DNA from: Thiomicrospira sp. ALE5
GTDB lineage: Bacteria; Pseudomonadota; Gammaproteobacteria; Thiomicrospirales; Thiomicrospiraceae
DNA: 64,000 bases
Reading direction: 5' to 3'
Assembly: GCF_900112445.1 (NCBI RefSeq)
Contig: NZ_FOYY01000004.1
Span: 310,001 to 374,000 of the forward strand
Part shown: in pieces, positions 27,757 through 37,175 of the stretch
How positions within the stretch are numbered: position 1 is the first letter of the stretch
Layout: each line of letters begins with the position of its first letter
The notes under the pieces: model-generated
What the model was told of the DNA's origin: nothing
The model's input: only the letters and a program-made list of their open reading frames with translations
The model's database searches: none
Translations under genes and position numbers: made by a program

Positions 27757-28467
27757 ATGAAAACACGTTTCAAGCTAAAAAAACTTACCCTAGCAACGCT
27801 GCTTGCTGCTCCAATCACGGCTTTTGCTGGTTCACCGATGAACGTCGATGATGCGGGCATCTTAGACCACAAATCTTGCCATGTTGAAGCTTGGGTAGAT
27901 AACTATTCTAAAGCGAATGAAATTTGGGTTGCACCGGCTTGTAACTTTAATGGTCATTGGGAACTGGGCTTTGCGCTAGGACGCGCTAACTTTGATGATG
28001 CAGACGACTTCAACCTGTACGGCCTGAATGCCAAAACTATGCTTACCGAACAAGACGGTTGGGCGGTCGCACTGAGCCTGGGCGTGGTCTTTGCCGACAA
28101 AATTGAACAGGATCAAGCCGTTTATACATTAGTCGCGCCGATTACATTCAATCTTTTAAATGACCAGTTGGATTTACACCTAAATGTTGGACTCAGCCGT
28201 GACCAAATTCAAGAAAAAGACTTTGCGCTTTGGGGTATAGGTACGGAATACCATTTCACCGATTCTGTGCGCGGTTATGTTGAAGCTTTTGGCAATACTG
28301 AAAGCGGTGATCTTGAAGAGCGCGGTTATCAGTTCGGTGCAGCCTTTAATGTCACCGACAAATGGCAACTGGATATCAGCTATGGCGACAGCTTAAAAGA
28401 CGCTAATAATGAAACCAATTATGTCCGCTTAGGTTTTGTCTATGAAACCGCAAGCTGGTTGAAATAA
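27757..28467 (+). CDS. Putative exported outer-membrane beta-barrel protein
   Basis: I do not recognise a named family. The 236-residue protein has a clear signal peptide (basic start, then LATLLAAPITAFAG, cleavage near residue 25). Alternating polar and hydrophobic strands follow, typical of a small barrel: WELGFALGRANF, WAVALSLGVVFA, QFGAAFNVTDKWQLDISYGD and YVRLGFVYETASWLK at the end. Two cysteines (KSCHVE, PACNF) lie close to the N-terminus of the mature protein and could form a disulfide. It stands 116 bp ahead of mgtE in a run of Mg transport genes, so a role in metal passage is conceivable but unproven. Confidence 0.75.
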   Translation: MKTRFKLKKLTLATLLAAPITAFAGSPMNVDDAGILDHKSCHVEAWVDNYSKANEIWVAPACNFNGHWELGFALGRANFDDADDFNLYGLNAKTMLTEQDGWAVALSLGVVFADKIEQDQAVYTLVAPITFNLLNDQLDLHLNVGLSRDQIQEKDFALWGIGTEYHFTDSVRGYVEAFGNTESGDLEERGYQFGAAFNVTDKWQLDISYGDSLKDANNETNYVRLGFVYETASWLK

Positions 28468-28583
28468 ATAGGAGACAAGAATTGTCCACCCCTCCTCCTG
28501 AAACCAAGCCAAGGCACTGATCACGCAACAACATAATGTTATCCAGTGCCTTGGCAAAAATAAACAAGATACTGGAGAACACT

Positions 28584-29942
28584 ATGGTCCGCGAAGAACT
28601 TTTTTATCAAATTAATGACCTTATTCAAGCTGGCGACGATAAAGCGCTTGCCCGTCTAGTGCGCAATACCCCGAGCACTGATCTCGCTGAAATGATGGAC
28701 AATGCGAAAGCCGAGTTTAACCTTGGCTTGTTACGTAAACTACCTAGCGCACCTCGCGCCGTATTATTTAGTCACTTTTCGCCGAGTCTGCAAGACCTAT
28801 TGCTTCACTATATGGAGCTTGAAGAAATAGCCGAACTATTTACCCATATGCCATCTGATGACCGGGTTGATATTTACAACCGGATGCCTGACGGCCGCCG
28901 CGTTCAAGTGATGCAAGGCATGGCTAAAAAGGAAAGAGAGGACATCTTAAAAATGGCCTCCTACGCCGAAGGAACAACCGGCTCCATCACCACCAGCGAC
29001 TATGTTTCAGTCCCTGCTGGTATTAGTGTCCGCGATGCGTTGCAACGCGTTCGTGCCCAAGCACCTAATAAAGAGACTATTTACACTATTTATGTGGTTA
29101 ACCCCAATCGCCAATTGGAAGGCGCCCTTTCATTGCGTGATCTCATAATGGCAGACGAGAGTGCCGCGATTGAAAATATTATGAAGACAGAGGTCGTCTA
29201 CGCCAAAGCAGAATGGCCATGCGAACAAACGGCTAATTTAATTAGCCGCTATGACCTACTCGCGATTCCGGTGACTAACGGCGGCAATAAATTAATTGGC
29301 ATTGTGACCGTTGACGATGCGATGGATGTCAGCGAAGAAGAAGCGACTGAGGACTTCCACAAAGGTGGCGGTACGATGGCGTTAAAAAACATTTCCATGA
29401 AGGAAGCGACCGTCGGCTTGCTTTACAAAAAGCGCGTATTTTGGCTGGTGCTATTAGTATTTGGCAATATTTTTTCCGGGGCGGGTATTGCTCATTTTGA
29501 AGACGCCATTTTAGCTTATGTGGCCTTGGTATTCTTCTTGCCGCTACTTATTGACAGTGGCGGTAACGCCGGCGCCCAGTCTTCAACCTTGATGGTTCGC
29601 GCACTAGCAACCGGTGATGTCATACTTAAAGACTGGTTCTCGATGCTAGGACGTGAGTTTAGTGTTGCACTGCTACTGGGATTATCAATGGGACTTGCGG
29701 TAGCCACATTAGGTATTTTCCGTGGTGGTTATGAAATTGCCTTGGTGGTATCCATGTCAATGGTAGCGATTGTTATTGTAGGTAGTGTGATTGGCATGAG
29801 TTTGCCGTTTATTTTGTCACGTTTTAAGCTCGACCCGGCGGCGGCATCAGCACCCTTAATTACTACCATTGCCGATGGCGTGGGTGTGATCATCTTCTTC
29901 TCAATCGCAGTGATGATGCTCGATATGCCAACTGATGTTTAA
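28584..29942 (+). CDS. mgtE: Magnesium transporter MgtE (copy 1)
   Basis: MgtE is a dimeric Mg2+ channel gated by cytosolic Mg2+ bound to its N and CBS domains. The ATG at 28584 is chosen because GGAG lies 6 bases upstream; the frame is open 16 codons further. The 452-residue protein has an N domain of helical repeats (to about 135), two CBS domains (SDYVSVPAGISVRDAL; AIPVTNGGNKLIGIVTVDDA), a plug helix and five membrane helices. The pore motif LPLLIDSGGNAGAQSSTLMVRALA is present. A second MgtE lies 0.9 kb downstream. Confidence 0.95.
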   Translation: MVREELFYQINDLIQAGDDKALARLVRNTPSTDLAEMMDNAKAEFNLGLLRKLPSAPRAVLFSHFSPSLQDLLLHYMELEEIAELFTHMPSDDRVDIYNRMPDGRRVQVMQGMAKKEREDILKMASYAEGTTGSITTSDYVSVPAGISVRDALQRVRAQAPNKETIYTIYVVNPNRQLEGALSLRDLIMADESAAIENIMKTEVVYAKAEWPCEQTANLISRYDLLAIPVTNGGNKLIGIVTVDDAMDVSEEEATEDFHKGGGTMALKNISMKEATVGLLYKKRVFWLVLLVFGNIFSGAGIAHFEDAILAYVALVFFLPLLIDSGGNAGAQSSTLMVRALATGDVILKDWFSMLGREFSVALLLGLSMGLAVATLGIFRGGYEIALVVSMSMVAIVIVGSVIGMSLPFILSRFKLDPAAASAPLITTIADGVGVIIFFSIAVMMLDMPTDV

Positions 29943-29962
29943 TTTATAACCTTAAGACAAAT

Positions 29963-29984
29963 TGACCACCAGGCCTGGTGGTCA
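29963..29984. repeat. 22-bp perfect palindrome built on CAGGCCTG
   Basis: GACCACCAGGCCTGGTGGTC (29964-29983) is a perfect palindrome, extended by one more T-A pair on the outside. It sits 21 bp after the mgtE stop, contains the CAGGCCTG motif that recurs through the window, and could form a hairpin in RNA. No T-run follows, so terminator function is uncertain. Confidence 0.9.
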
Positions 29985-29992
29985 GTATTTAA

Positions 29993-30029
29993 CAAAGGGG
30001 ATGGCGTTTTGACAGCGCCGTCCCTTTTG
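29993..30029 (+). repeat. Stem-loop between mgtE and mgtC
   Basis: Positions 29993-30006 pair with 30016-30029 (14 pairs including two G-T pairs) around a 9-base loop. It follows the 22-bp palindrome directly and precedes the mgtC start by 51 bp. There is no downstream T-run. It may stabilise or attenuate the mgtE transcript. Confidence 0.6.
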
Positions 30030-30080
30030 TCAAATACCTGTCATATAAACGCTCGATAATAATAAATAAGGAGTGCCAAC

Positions 30081-30740
30081 ATGATTAAAGCTTACGAATA
30101 CCTTGATCTCATGCTGTTTGCTAGCACCTTAGTTAGCCTAAGCACGGCTTTCGTATTGGGCAGCATTATTGGCTATGAACGCCAAGTTCGCCAACGTACT
30201 GCCGGCTTACGTACCAACATTCTCGTCGCGGTTGGTGCAGCTCTTTTTGTCGATATGGCCGCACGGTTGCACGGCATTTATGGTGGTAACCATGGAGCCG
30301 TTCATGTCATTGCTTATGTTGTGTCCGGCATTGGCTTTTTGGGTGCGGTCGGTGCAGCAGCGGGGGCCGGGTTAATTTTAGAAGCCTGCTTAGGTGCACT
30401 GTTTGTGCTTTCAGCCAATACGGTGATGCGCCCGATAGTGAACCACATTAACCGCCAACCTTTGGATACACTTGACACAGAAGTAACCAGCACATTAGTG
30501 GTAATCGCGCCCAAAGAACGCCAAAATGAAGCCTATGATCTAATGGAAATTGTACTTGAAAAAGCTAACTACCCCTTCCAGGATGTCGAAATTAATGCCT
30601 TTGGTGAACATGAAGTTGAAATTGAAGCCAAGCTGGTGTCTCAGTCGATTGATGGCGACGACTTTGATAAGGTCATTGATCGTCTAAAGCGCTCACCTTT
30701 TACCACCCAAGTATTCTGGTCTGCAAGTACGTCTGAGTAA
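30081..30740 (+). CDS. MgtC/SapB-family membrane protein with internal deletion
   Basis: MgtC-family proteins are inner-membrane proteins linked to growth at low Mg2+ and to ATP synthase control. The 219-residue protein has the family core [11 protein letters not shown]-like segment ([20 protein letters not shown]), [13 protein letters not shown] and SGIGFLGA, and a C-terminal soluble domain with [15 protein letters not shown]. Compared with Salmonella MgtC, about 24 residues are missing right after SGIGFLGA, including the hallmark GLNTAATLW and most of one membrane helix. The reading frame is preserved. AAGGAG precedes the start. It lies between two mgtE genes. Confidence 0.85.
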   Translation: MIKAYEYLDLMLFASTLVSLSTAFVLGSIIGYERQVRQRTAGLRTNILVAVGAALFVDMAARLHGIYGGNHGAVHVIAYVVSGIGFLGAVGAAAGAGLILEACLGALFVLSANTVMRPIVNHINRQPLDTLDTEVTSTLVVIAPKERQNEAYDLMEIVLEKANYPFQDVEINAFGEHEVEIEAKLVSQSIDGDDFDKVIDRLKRSPFTTQVFWSASTSE

Positions 30741-30828
30741 TTAATCTGTTGGGTTTGATAAGGTCCTAAATTTTTGTCTGTTATACTTTGCGTATAAATC
30801 AAAAATTTTAATTTAATAAAGGGCACCT

Positions 30829-32229
30829 ATGACCTACCCTTGGGATTATGATCCGGACTACAACAAACAGTCCCTTTTCATAGATCGACTTAACGATCTC
30901 AATACACTTTTGGCGGAACGCAAATTCGATGCGGTTCGCCAGTGCATTACCGAAATCGAAGTTCAAGACACGGCAGAACTGCTTGAGGGCATGCCTAAAC
31001 AAACCAAAGCGTTATTTTTTCGCACCCTGCCACGTAAAACCGCTACTGAAGTTTTTGCCTACCTTAACCAAGACCTTAAAGAAGACTTAATTAATAATTT
31101 AAGTGATGAGGACGCGCTTCACCTTGTTAAAAACATGGAGCCGGATGACCGTGCCGCCTTCCTTGACGAGCTACCAGCGGAGATAGTACAAGAATTAACT
31201 GCTCGCTTGCCTCGCGACAAGCTGCTCGAAGTTAAACTACTGTTAGGTTATCCTACTGAAAGTGTCGGGCGTCTAATGCGACCTGACTATGTGGCAATTA
31301 AACAAAACTGGACCGTTCAGCAGGCACTCAGCTACCTTAGAACCATCCGCAAGGATAATGGGCGCTTAAGTACATTATTTGTGTTGGATGATGACAACAG
31401 GCTGGCGGACTCCATTCATATTCGTGAATTGGCATTAGCAGTTGACCAGAACACCCCTGTTGCAGAATTAATGGATAATCGTGTCATATACATACACGCG
31501 CGAGAAGATCAAGAGAAAGCCGTTGAAACAATGCAGCACTATGACTTGAACTCCTTACCCGTAGTTGATGGTGATCAAGTTTTAGTCGGTGTGGTCACCA
31601 TTGATGACATTCTCGACATCGCCGAAGCCGAAACTACCGAAGACTTCCATAAAATGGGCTCGGTCGGCGTAATAAACTTTAATATTAGCGAAGCTAGCCC
31701 CGTATTGCTCTATCGCAAACGTATTGGCTGGTTATTACTATTAGTGTTTGTCAATGTTTTTGCCGGTCTGGCTATTGCCACATTTGAAGACACCATTGCC
31801 GCCGTCGTGGCGCTCGTGTTCTTTTTACCGCTGATTATCGGCAGCTCCGGTAACGCTGGCTCACAAGCCTCCACCTTGATGGTACGGTCATTGGCCACAG
31901 GGGATGTTGCTTTGCGAGACTGGGGACGCTTAATTATAAAAGAAGTCAGTGTTGCAGCGGCACTGGGTATCACAATGGGTATTGCCATAGCTTCAATTGG
32001 CTATTGGCGTGGCGGCTGGGATTTAGCCGCAGTCGTTGCGCTATCGATGGTTGCCGTAGTTATTGTCGGCAGTTTGATGGGTATGAGTTTGCCATTTTTA
32101 CTTTCCAAGCTCAAAATTGACCCAGCTACAGCCAGCGCACCATTAATTACGTCGATGGCCGATATTGTTGGAATTCTTATTTACTTCAGTATCGCGGTGG
32201 CCATATTACCCACTAGCCCGCCTGTTTAA
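30829..32229 (+). CDS. mgtE: Magnesium transporter MgtE (copy 2)
   Basis: A second full-length MgtE of 466 residues. It has the N domain (to about 150, DRAAFLDELPAEIVQELTARLP), paired CBS domains (SYLRTIRKDNGRLSTLFVLD; NSLPVVDGDQVLVGVVTIDD) and five membrane helices. The pore segment LPLIIGSSGNAGSQASTLMVRSLA is present. In the pore motif the copies differ: copy 1 has DSGGNAG and this copy has GSSGNAG. The N-terminus starts MTYPWDYDPDYNKQSLF, about 20 residues longer than copy 1. Two copies flanking mgtC suggest distinct affinities or regulation. Confidence 0.95.
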   Translation: MTYPWDYDPDYNKQSLFIDRLNDLNTLLAERKFDAVRQCITEIEVQDTAELLEGMPKQTKALFFRTLPRKTATEVFAYLNQDLKEDLINNLSDEDALHLVKNMEPDDRAAFLDELPAEIVQELTARLPRDKLLEVKLLLGYPTESVGRLMRPDYVAIKQNWTVQQALSYLRTIRKDNGRLSTLFVLDDDNRLADSIHIRELALAVDQNTPVAELMDNRVIYIHAREDQEKAVETMQHYDLNSLPVVDGDQVLVGVVTIDDILDIAEAETTEDFHKMGSVGVINFNISEASPVLLYRKRIGWLLLLVFVNVFAGLAIATFEDTIAAVVALVFFLPLIIGSSGNAGSQASTLMVRSLATGDVALRDWGRLIIKEVSVAAALGITMGIAIASIGYWRGGWDLAAVVALSMVAVVIVGSLMGMSLPFLLSKLKIDPATASAPLITSMADIVGILIYFSIAVAILPTSPPV

Positions 32230-32245
32230 TTAGGCAAGTAGCGGA

Positions 32246-34480
32246 TTAATCACCCCGGGGCAACGGCAGCGGCTTACCAAACAAGTAGCCCTGAAAAGCA
32301 GTCGCGCCAGCTTGTTGTGCAGCCGTAAACTGGGAGGGGGTTTCAATCCCCTCCATCACTAACTGGTAACCTGCTTCTCGAATCATCTTAGCAGTTGCTT
32401 GAACAATCCCTCTAGTTTTTTCATCCAACTCCAGCGCTCTAGTGAGCGTCATATCAAACTTAACAATGTCAACAGGCATGTTAGCAAGATACCGAATTGA
32501 AGAATAACCACTTCCGAAGTCATCCAGCGCGACCAAAAAGCCAATCTCACGCAATGCATTAAGCTTTAAAGTCACCAACTCCATGTTTTGCACCAAACTA
32601 GTTTCAGTGATCTCAACAATAATTTTGTAATCTTGGGTAAAGCTTGCTAACTCAGCTAATTCTCTTTCCAAGTTCAACTGCAGCAATGAGTGGGGTGATA
32701 GATTGAAAGATAGCCCAAGACCTTTGTTAACTAGACCATCAACAAAAAGTTGAGTCACAGCTTTAATAACCTGTTTATCTAGGTCAACATCCAAATGACG
32801 GTGATTAACAACATTAAAAATATCACCCGGAAATATGAGCACACCGTCCTTGCGGATTCTAATTAACGCCTCAAAATAGTGGATGCGTTCATCAAGGTCA
32901 ACAACAGGCTGCACATGCATTTCAATACCCTCACCTGTTTGCAACGCATGAACAATCACTCCAATCTGTTTATTAGACATTAAGGTATGTGCAGCTGATA
33001 ACTCATCAGCCACAAAAAGCTGTACTTTGTCGTGTAACGAGTGTTTTGCTTGGTACAGGGCAATATCAGCATTTTTTAACAAGTGCTGCAGGGTTTGAAC
33101 TTGGGCGCTAATACTCAAACCCACACTAAAACTGACTCGTTCTTGAATACCAAGCTCTTTAAAAGGCTGCCTATTTAAGGTTTCAAGTAATGTAGCCGCC
33201 ATTGACTTCAAACTTTCTGCCGTATCAATATTTAAAATGGCCGCAAATTCATCCCCGCCCATTCTAAAAATAGTAGCATGATCAGGCAAGGTATCTGTCA
33301 TGGTTTGCGCGGCCATTTGGATCACTCGATCGCCCACTTCTAAACCATAGGTATCATTAATTGCTTTAAAGTAATCACAATCAACAAGTATAAAACCCAC
33401 CGTGCGGTTATTTGAATGGCTCGATTCGGCCAGCTCTTGCATTAACTCGTCAAACGCAAACCTATTCAACAAGCCTGATAAGGCATCAATACGGGTCTGT
33501 TTCGAGTAATAATTGTGCTGATCTCTTAGCTCTTGCTTAGTAATATGCAGAGCTTGGTTATATTTAAATAACGATTCTTGCAATTGTTCAAACTCTGCCA
33601 CCAAATAATGCCTGTTGGGGCGAATCATGGCATTGGGGCGTTTTTTTAACTCCGCCAAATATTGCGTTAAATGAAAAAGGGGGTTAATGAGGCTAAATCT
33701 AAAAAATGCTACAAATAGAATGGCTACTACAACGGCATATACCAAGACATAAAAAATAAAATCTTGTATTAACGCCCAAAGTAAATTATCGACAGGACTT
33801 GTTATCGTTTGATAGGTTAAATACTCGCCTGGACTGGCTAGGACGTAATTAGAAGCGACTAAATCACCTTCGACAACTGATGCCGGATGCAATGAAGCCT
33901 TGTCAATGTATTGGAATTGCTGACGCTGCTGCAGCCATTTCATAAAGTTGAAACTTAATCCAATATAACCACTGACCTCAGAACCGTTTCTTTGCATAAC
34001 AGGTAAAAAAATACGCAAGTGAATATCATCACGATCAAACTGAAACACAGACATTGGGTCGGCAATTTGCTCGGCAAGATAAGGCGAAACAGGATCATTA
34101 GGGCCTTTCATAAACAGCAATGAACCTTTCGCTGAATACAACTCAAAATCATTGAAATAGTTGCGCCAATAAGGTGAGTTCGTTACGCGCTGATTGCGCC
34201 AGAAAAAATAATAACGAGATTGATTCAATTGCTGATGAACTTCATCCCATTCGGCCATCGCCGCTGCGTTGGTTCGTGCTTGCTCTACAAACTGTGATAA
34301 ATATTGCCTGACTTCATGTTCTGACAACAACTCGATTTGCTCAGTGGTTTGTGTTTTAATGCTTTGGGCACTTGAATACAGATAGCCAAACATCAACAAA
34401 TAGACACCCAATGAGACGGACAAAAAAACCAACATATGCCATTTTGCTTTTATATTTTTCGGCAGCCTGACATTAATCAT
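32246..34480 (-). CDS. Membrane-bound GGDEF-EAL cyclic-di-GMP protein
   Basis: The 744-residue protein has membrane helices at about 15-35 and 240-262 enclosing a periplasmic CHASE4-like sensor region. A HAMP-like stretch, a GGDEF domain (GGDEF at 408-412) and an EAL domain (EALIR from 537; VEITETSL; DDFGSGYSS; EGIE) follow. All EAL catalytic motifs are intact, so phosphodiesterase activity is likely. GGDEF is also intact but I see no RxxD inhibitory site ahead of it. It may be bifunctional. It overlaps the upstream hydrolase gene by 8 bp, so the two form an operon. Confidence 0.92.
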   Translation of the reverse strand: MINVRLPKNIKAKWHMLVFLSVSLGVYLLMFGYLYSSAQSIKTQTTEQIELLSEHEVRQYLSQFVEQARTNAAAMAEWDEVHQQLNQSRYYFFWRNQRVTNSPYWRNYFNDFELYSAKGSLLFMKGPNDPVSPYLAEQIADPMSVFQFDRDDIHLRIFLPVMQRNGSEVSGYIGLSFNFMKWLQQRQQFQYIDKASLHPASVVEGDLVASNYVLASPGEYLTYQTITSPVDNLLWALIQDFIFYVLVYAVVVAILFVAFFRFSLINPLFHLTQYLAELKKRPNAMIRPNRHYLVAEFEQLQESLFKYNQALHITKQELRDQHNYYSKQTRIDALSGLLNRFAFDELMQELAESSHSNNRTVGFILVDCDYFKAINDTYGLEVGDRVIQMAAQTMTDTLPDHATIFRMGGDEFAAILNIDTAESLKSMAATLLETLNRQPFKELGIQERVSFSVGLSISAQVQTLQHLLKNADIALYQAKHSLHDKVQLFVADELSAAHTLMSNKQIGVIVHALQTGEGIEMHVQPVVDLDERIHYFEALIRIRKDGVLIFPGDIFNVVNHRHLDVDLDKQVIKAVTQLFVDGLVNKGLGLSFNLSPHSLLQLNLERELAELASFTQDYKIIVEITETSLVQNMELVTLKLNALREIGFLVALDDFGSGYSSIRYLANMPVDIVKFDMTLTRALELDEKTRGIVQATAKMIREAGYQLVMEGIETPSQFTAAQQAGATAFQGYLFGKPLPLPRGD

Positions 34481-35387
34481 CTGCTTTTACTCCACGGGAT
34501 AGATCATCCTGAAAAGATTGAATAATAATGGCAATGTTTTCTTGCAAATCGAACTCGTGTAAACTCGAAAAAAAATGATTAGCGCCCTCTATTGTTATCA
34601 CCTTGGCACCAGTATTGTCGAGCGCCTCTAGCCAACCTGGGTCAATTTTGTGCAAAATCTCATCACCAGATCCCATAACAATGCTTACCGGCACACTCGC
34701 AATTTTCAAATAAGACAAGGTTTGTTCTCTGGTCAGCTGCTTATATGACAGGTAGCTTTCAGGTGTAGCAAAATAGTCTTGATCACAGTACATCAGGCTA
34801 AATTTTGACGGAATAGGATTACCGCTGACTAAACTATGCCGAGCCACGCGAAGATCAGCTGATCGGGTACCTATATCTTCACCTGCAAAGTAAAACATAC
34901 TGGTTAAGATTAATTTGCCCACGGCGGAATGCGGTTCAGTGGCATGGCTGTAGGTAAGATACTGACTGCCACTTGAGTGGCCGAGTAAGATAATGTTCTG
35001 ATAGCCCTGCTGCGTCAACCAGTCAATCCACAAATTAATTTCATTGCGATGATCTTCAAGGGTATGGGTATGTAAACTATCGCAATTACGGGAACTTTGT
35101 CTTGCATTGATACCGTAACTAAGATTGGGTGCTAGGCCTGCAACGCCTAAATCGTTTAAGCCGCTCAGCAGACTCTGCACGGTATGAAAGTCATTGTTGG
35201 TTAAAAAACCGTGCAGCACTAACACCGCTAAGGTTTTGTCATCGGGTTCTGCGGCCACATAGTGCGCTTGCAATAAAAAACCTAGCTCAGACTCTAGCGT
35301 AACTGTTTTAGCTACCACCTTAGAACCCATAAGTAACGCAATAACCAGCACAAAAAACTGCAGTGATCTAATAAACATCTTTTCCAC
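34473..35387 (-). CDS. Exported alpha/beta hydrolase (lipase/esterase-like)
   Basis: The 304-residue protein has an N-terminal signal or anchor (FIRSLQFFVLVIALLMGSKVVA) and an alpha/beta hydrolase fold. VLVLHGF carries the oxyanion region, GHSSGS the nucleophilic serine (about residue 140), GSGDEIL the acid and GANHFF the catalytic histidine. The substrate cannot be predicted. Its 3' end overlaps the GGDEF-EAL gene by 8 bp, so this periplasmic enzyme is made together with a c-di-GMP sensor protein. That pairing suggests a link to surface or envelope behaviour. Confidence 0.82.
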   Translation of the reverse strand: MEKMFIRSLQFFVLVIALLMGSKVVAKTVTLESELGFLLQAHYVAAEPDDKTLAVLVLHGFLTNNDFHTVQSLLSGLNDLGVAGLAPNLSYGINARQSSRNCDSLHTHTLEDHRNEINLWIDWLTQQGYQNIILLGHSSGSQYLTYSHATEPHSAVGKLILTSMFYFAGEDIGTRSADLRVARHSLVSGNPIPSKFSLMYCDQDYFATPESYLSYKQLTREQTLSYLKIASVPVSIVMGSGDEILHKIDPGWLEALDNTGAKVITIEGANHFFSSLHEFDLQENIAIIIQSFQDDLSRGVKADD

Positions 35388-35609
35388 CTACCACCCTTGC
35401 AGAAGATTAAATCCCGCAGGGATGGACAAAAATAATTTATACAACCATAAAGAACGCAATGTTCAAAAAATTCAATTAAAAATACCCATTAATATTAACA
35501 GTCCTGATAATCAGCTGCATAAAAAATCACCCTATTTAATTGTTAAATGATGCTTTTCAGTTCAAAATACAGTTCAATAAAAACACATACGATTAAAGGA
35601 CGATACTCA

Positions 35610-37145
35610 ATGGCAGATTGGAGCGCAGGCTACGCCGCAGATGTTGACTACACATTCGGTTATTTTAAAGAACTCAATCCATTACAAATTCGCTTAGCGC
35701 TTTTGGATGCTGGCGTTGCGCCGCCCGAGCAGCTCAATGCCTGCGAACTAGGCTTTGGGCAAGGTGTCAGTATCAATATTCACGCCGCCGCTAGCAAAAC
35801 GCGTTGGTTTGGTACTGACTTTAGCCCAACTCAAGCCGGCTTTGCACAAGATATGAGCCTAGCCTGCGACAACCAGGCCTGCTTATACGACCAATCTTTT
35901 GCCGAGTTTGCTCAACGTGATGATTTACCCGAGTTTGATTTTATAGCTTTGCATGGTATTTGGGCCTGGGTGTCCGATGAAAACCGCAAAATATTGGTCG
36001 ATTTTATTGGCCGCAAACTCAAACTAGGCGGTGTGCTCTATATCAGTTATAACACCCCTAATGGTTGGGCGACCATGATGCCTATTCGCCATCTACTTAA
36101 CCAATATGCCCACACTATGACGGTTAGCGGTGACAACTCAGTTAATAAAATTGGCCAGGCCTTCGAATTTGTTGACCAACTCCTTGCTACTAATCCCGCT
36201 TACTTACAAGCCAACCCACAATTGCGTAAAACCTTTGATTTGGTCAAATCTCAAAATGCACAGTATTTGGCTCATGAGTATTTCAGTGATGATTGGACAC
36301 CAATGCATTTTTCAGACATGCATAGTTGGTTAAGTCCGATTAAGTTGGACTATGTCTGCTCGGCTAATACCCTCGATCAGGTCAATGCGATTAATATTAC
36401 CGAAGCTGAAGAAGCAATGATTGCGGACCAAACTAATCCGTTATTTCGTGAAACCGTGCGCGATATTTGCATGAACCAACAATTTCGCAAGGACCTGTGG
36501 ATTAAAGGCCCGAAACGCTTAGATAAATTTGAGCAGATGGAAGCCCTATTTGGCCTGCAGCTGGTACTGACAGAATTGCGTGACGAAGTTGAGCTGAGTG
36601 TCAATGGTATGCTTGGGCCAGTAAAACTCAAAACTGAAACCTATGGCCCGATTTTAGATTTCTTTGCTGATTATCAGCCTAAAAAACTCGGTGAGCTGCT
36701 GCAAGCAATGCAACCACTAGGCATTGGCATGGATAAAGTGATGCAAGCCATGATGATTTTAACCGGCAAACAAACGCTACAGCTGGCCCAATCGCCCGAA
36801 GAGGTTGCTCAGGCAAAGCCTAAAACGGACAGACTCAATTTATTCTTATTAAAAAAAGCGCGCGGACGTGACGATATTACCCTGCTGGCTAGTCCAGTAA
36901 CTGGAGGGGGCATTGATATCCAAGGCTACGAAATGCTATTTTTACTTGCCATGCGCTTTGGACACCACAGCCCTGAGGCCATTGCTCCGTTCGCTTGGGG
37001 TTTGCTCAAACAGCGCGGTATAAGGCTGCATCGTGATGGCCAATGGCTTGAGACAGATGCTGAAAATTTGGCTGAACTTACTAACCAAATCGTATTTTTC
37101 TTGGACGAACCCTTAAAACTCTACCAAGCATTAGGCATAGCTTAA
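35610..37145 (+). CDS. Class I SAM methyltransferase with methyltransferase-regulatory domain
   Basis: The 511-residue protein opens MADWSAGYAADVDYTFGYF and has a SAM-binding site NACELGFGQGVSINIHAAA, then GTDFSPTQAGFAQ, FDFIALHGIWAWV and GGVLYISYNTPNGW. A long second domain (from about 200) resembles the regulatory domain of Rickettsia-type protein lysine methyltransferases that act on outer-membrane proteins. The start was set at the ATG preceded by AAAGGA; the frame is open 21 codons further. The protein substrate is unknown. The 222 bp upstream are AT-rich with no ORF. Confidence 0.8.
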   Translation: MADWSAGYAADVDYTFGYFKELNPLQIRLALLDAGVAPPEQLNACELGFGQGVSINIHAAASKTRWFGTDFSPTQAGFAQDMSLACDNQACLYDQSFAEFAQRDDLPEFDFIALHGIWAWVSDENRKILVDFIGRKLKLGGVLYISYNTPNGWATMMPIRHLLNQYAHTMTVSGDNSVNKIGQAFEFVDQLLATNPAYLQANPQLRKTFDLVKSQNAQYLAHEYFSDDWTPMHFSDMHSWLSPIKLDYVCSANTLDQVNAINITEAEEAMIADQTNPLFRETVRDICMNQQFRKDLWIKGPKRLDKFEQMEALFGLQLVLTELRDEVELSVNGMLGPVKLKTETYGPILDFFADYQPKKLGELLQAMQPLGIGMDKVMQAMMILTGKQTLQLAQSPEEVAQAKPKTDRLNLFLLKKARGRDDITLLASPVTGGGIDIQGYEMLFLLAMRFGHHSPEAIAPFAWGLLKQRGIRLHRDGQWLETDAENLAELTNQIVFFLDEPLKLYQALGIA

Positions 37146-37175
37146 CTTAAACAAATACAAGCTTTTTGACTACTA

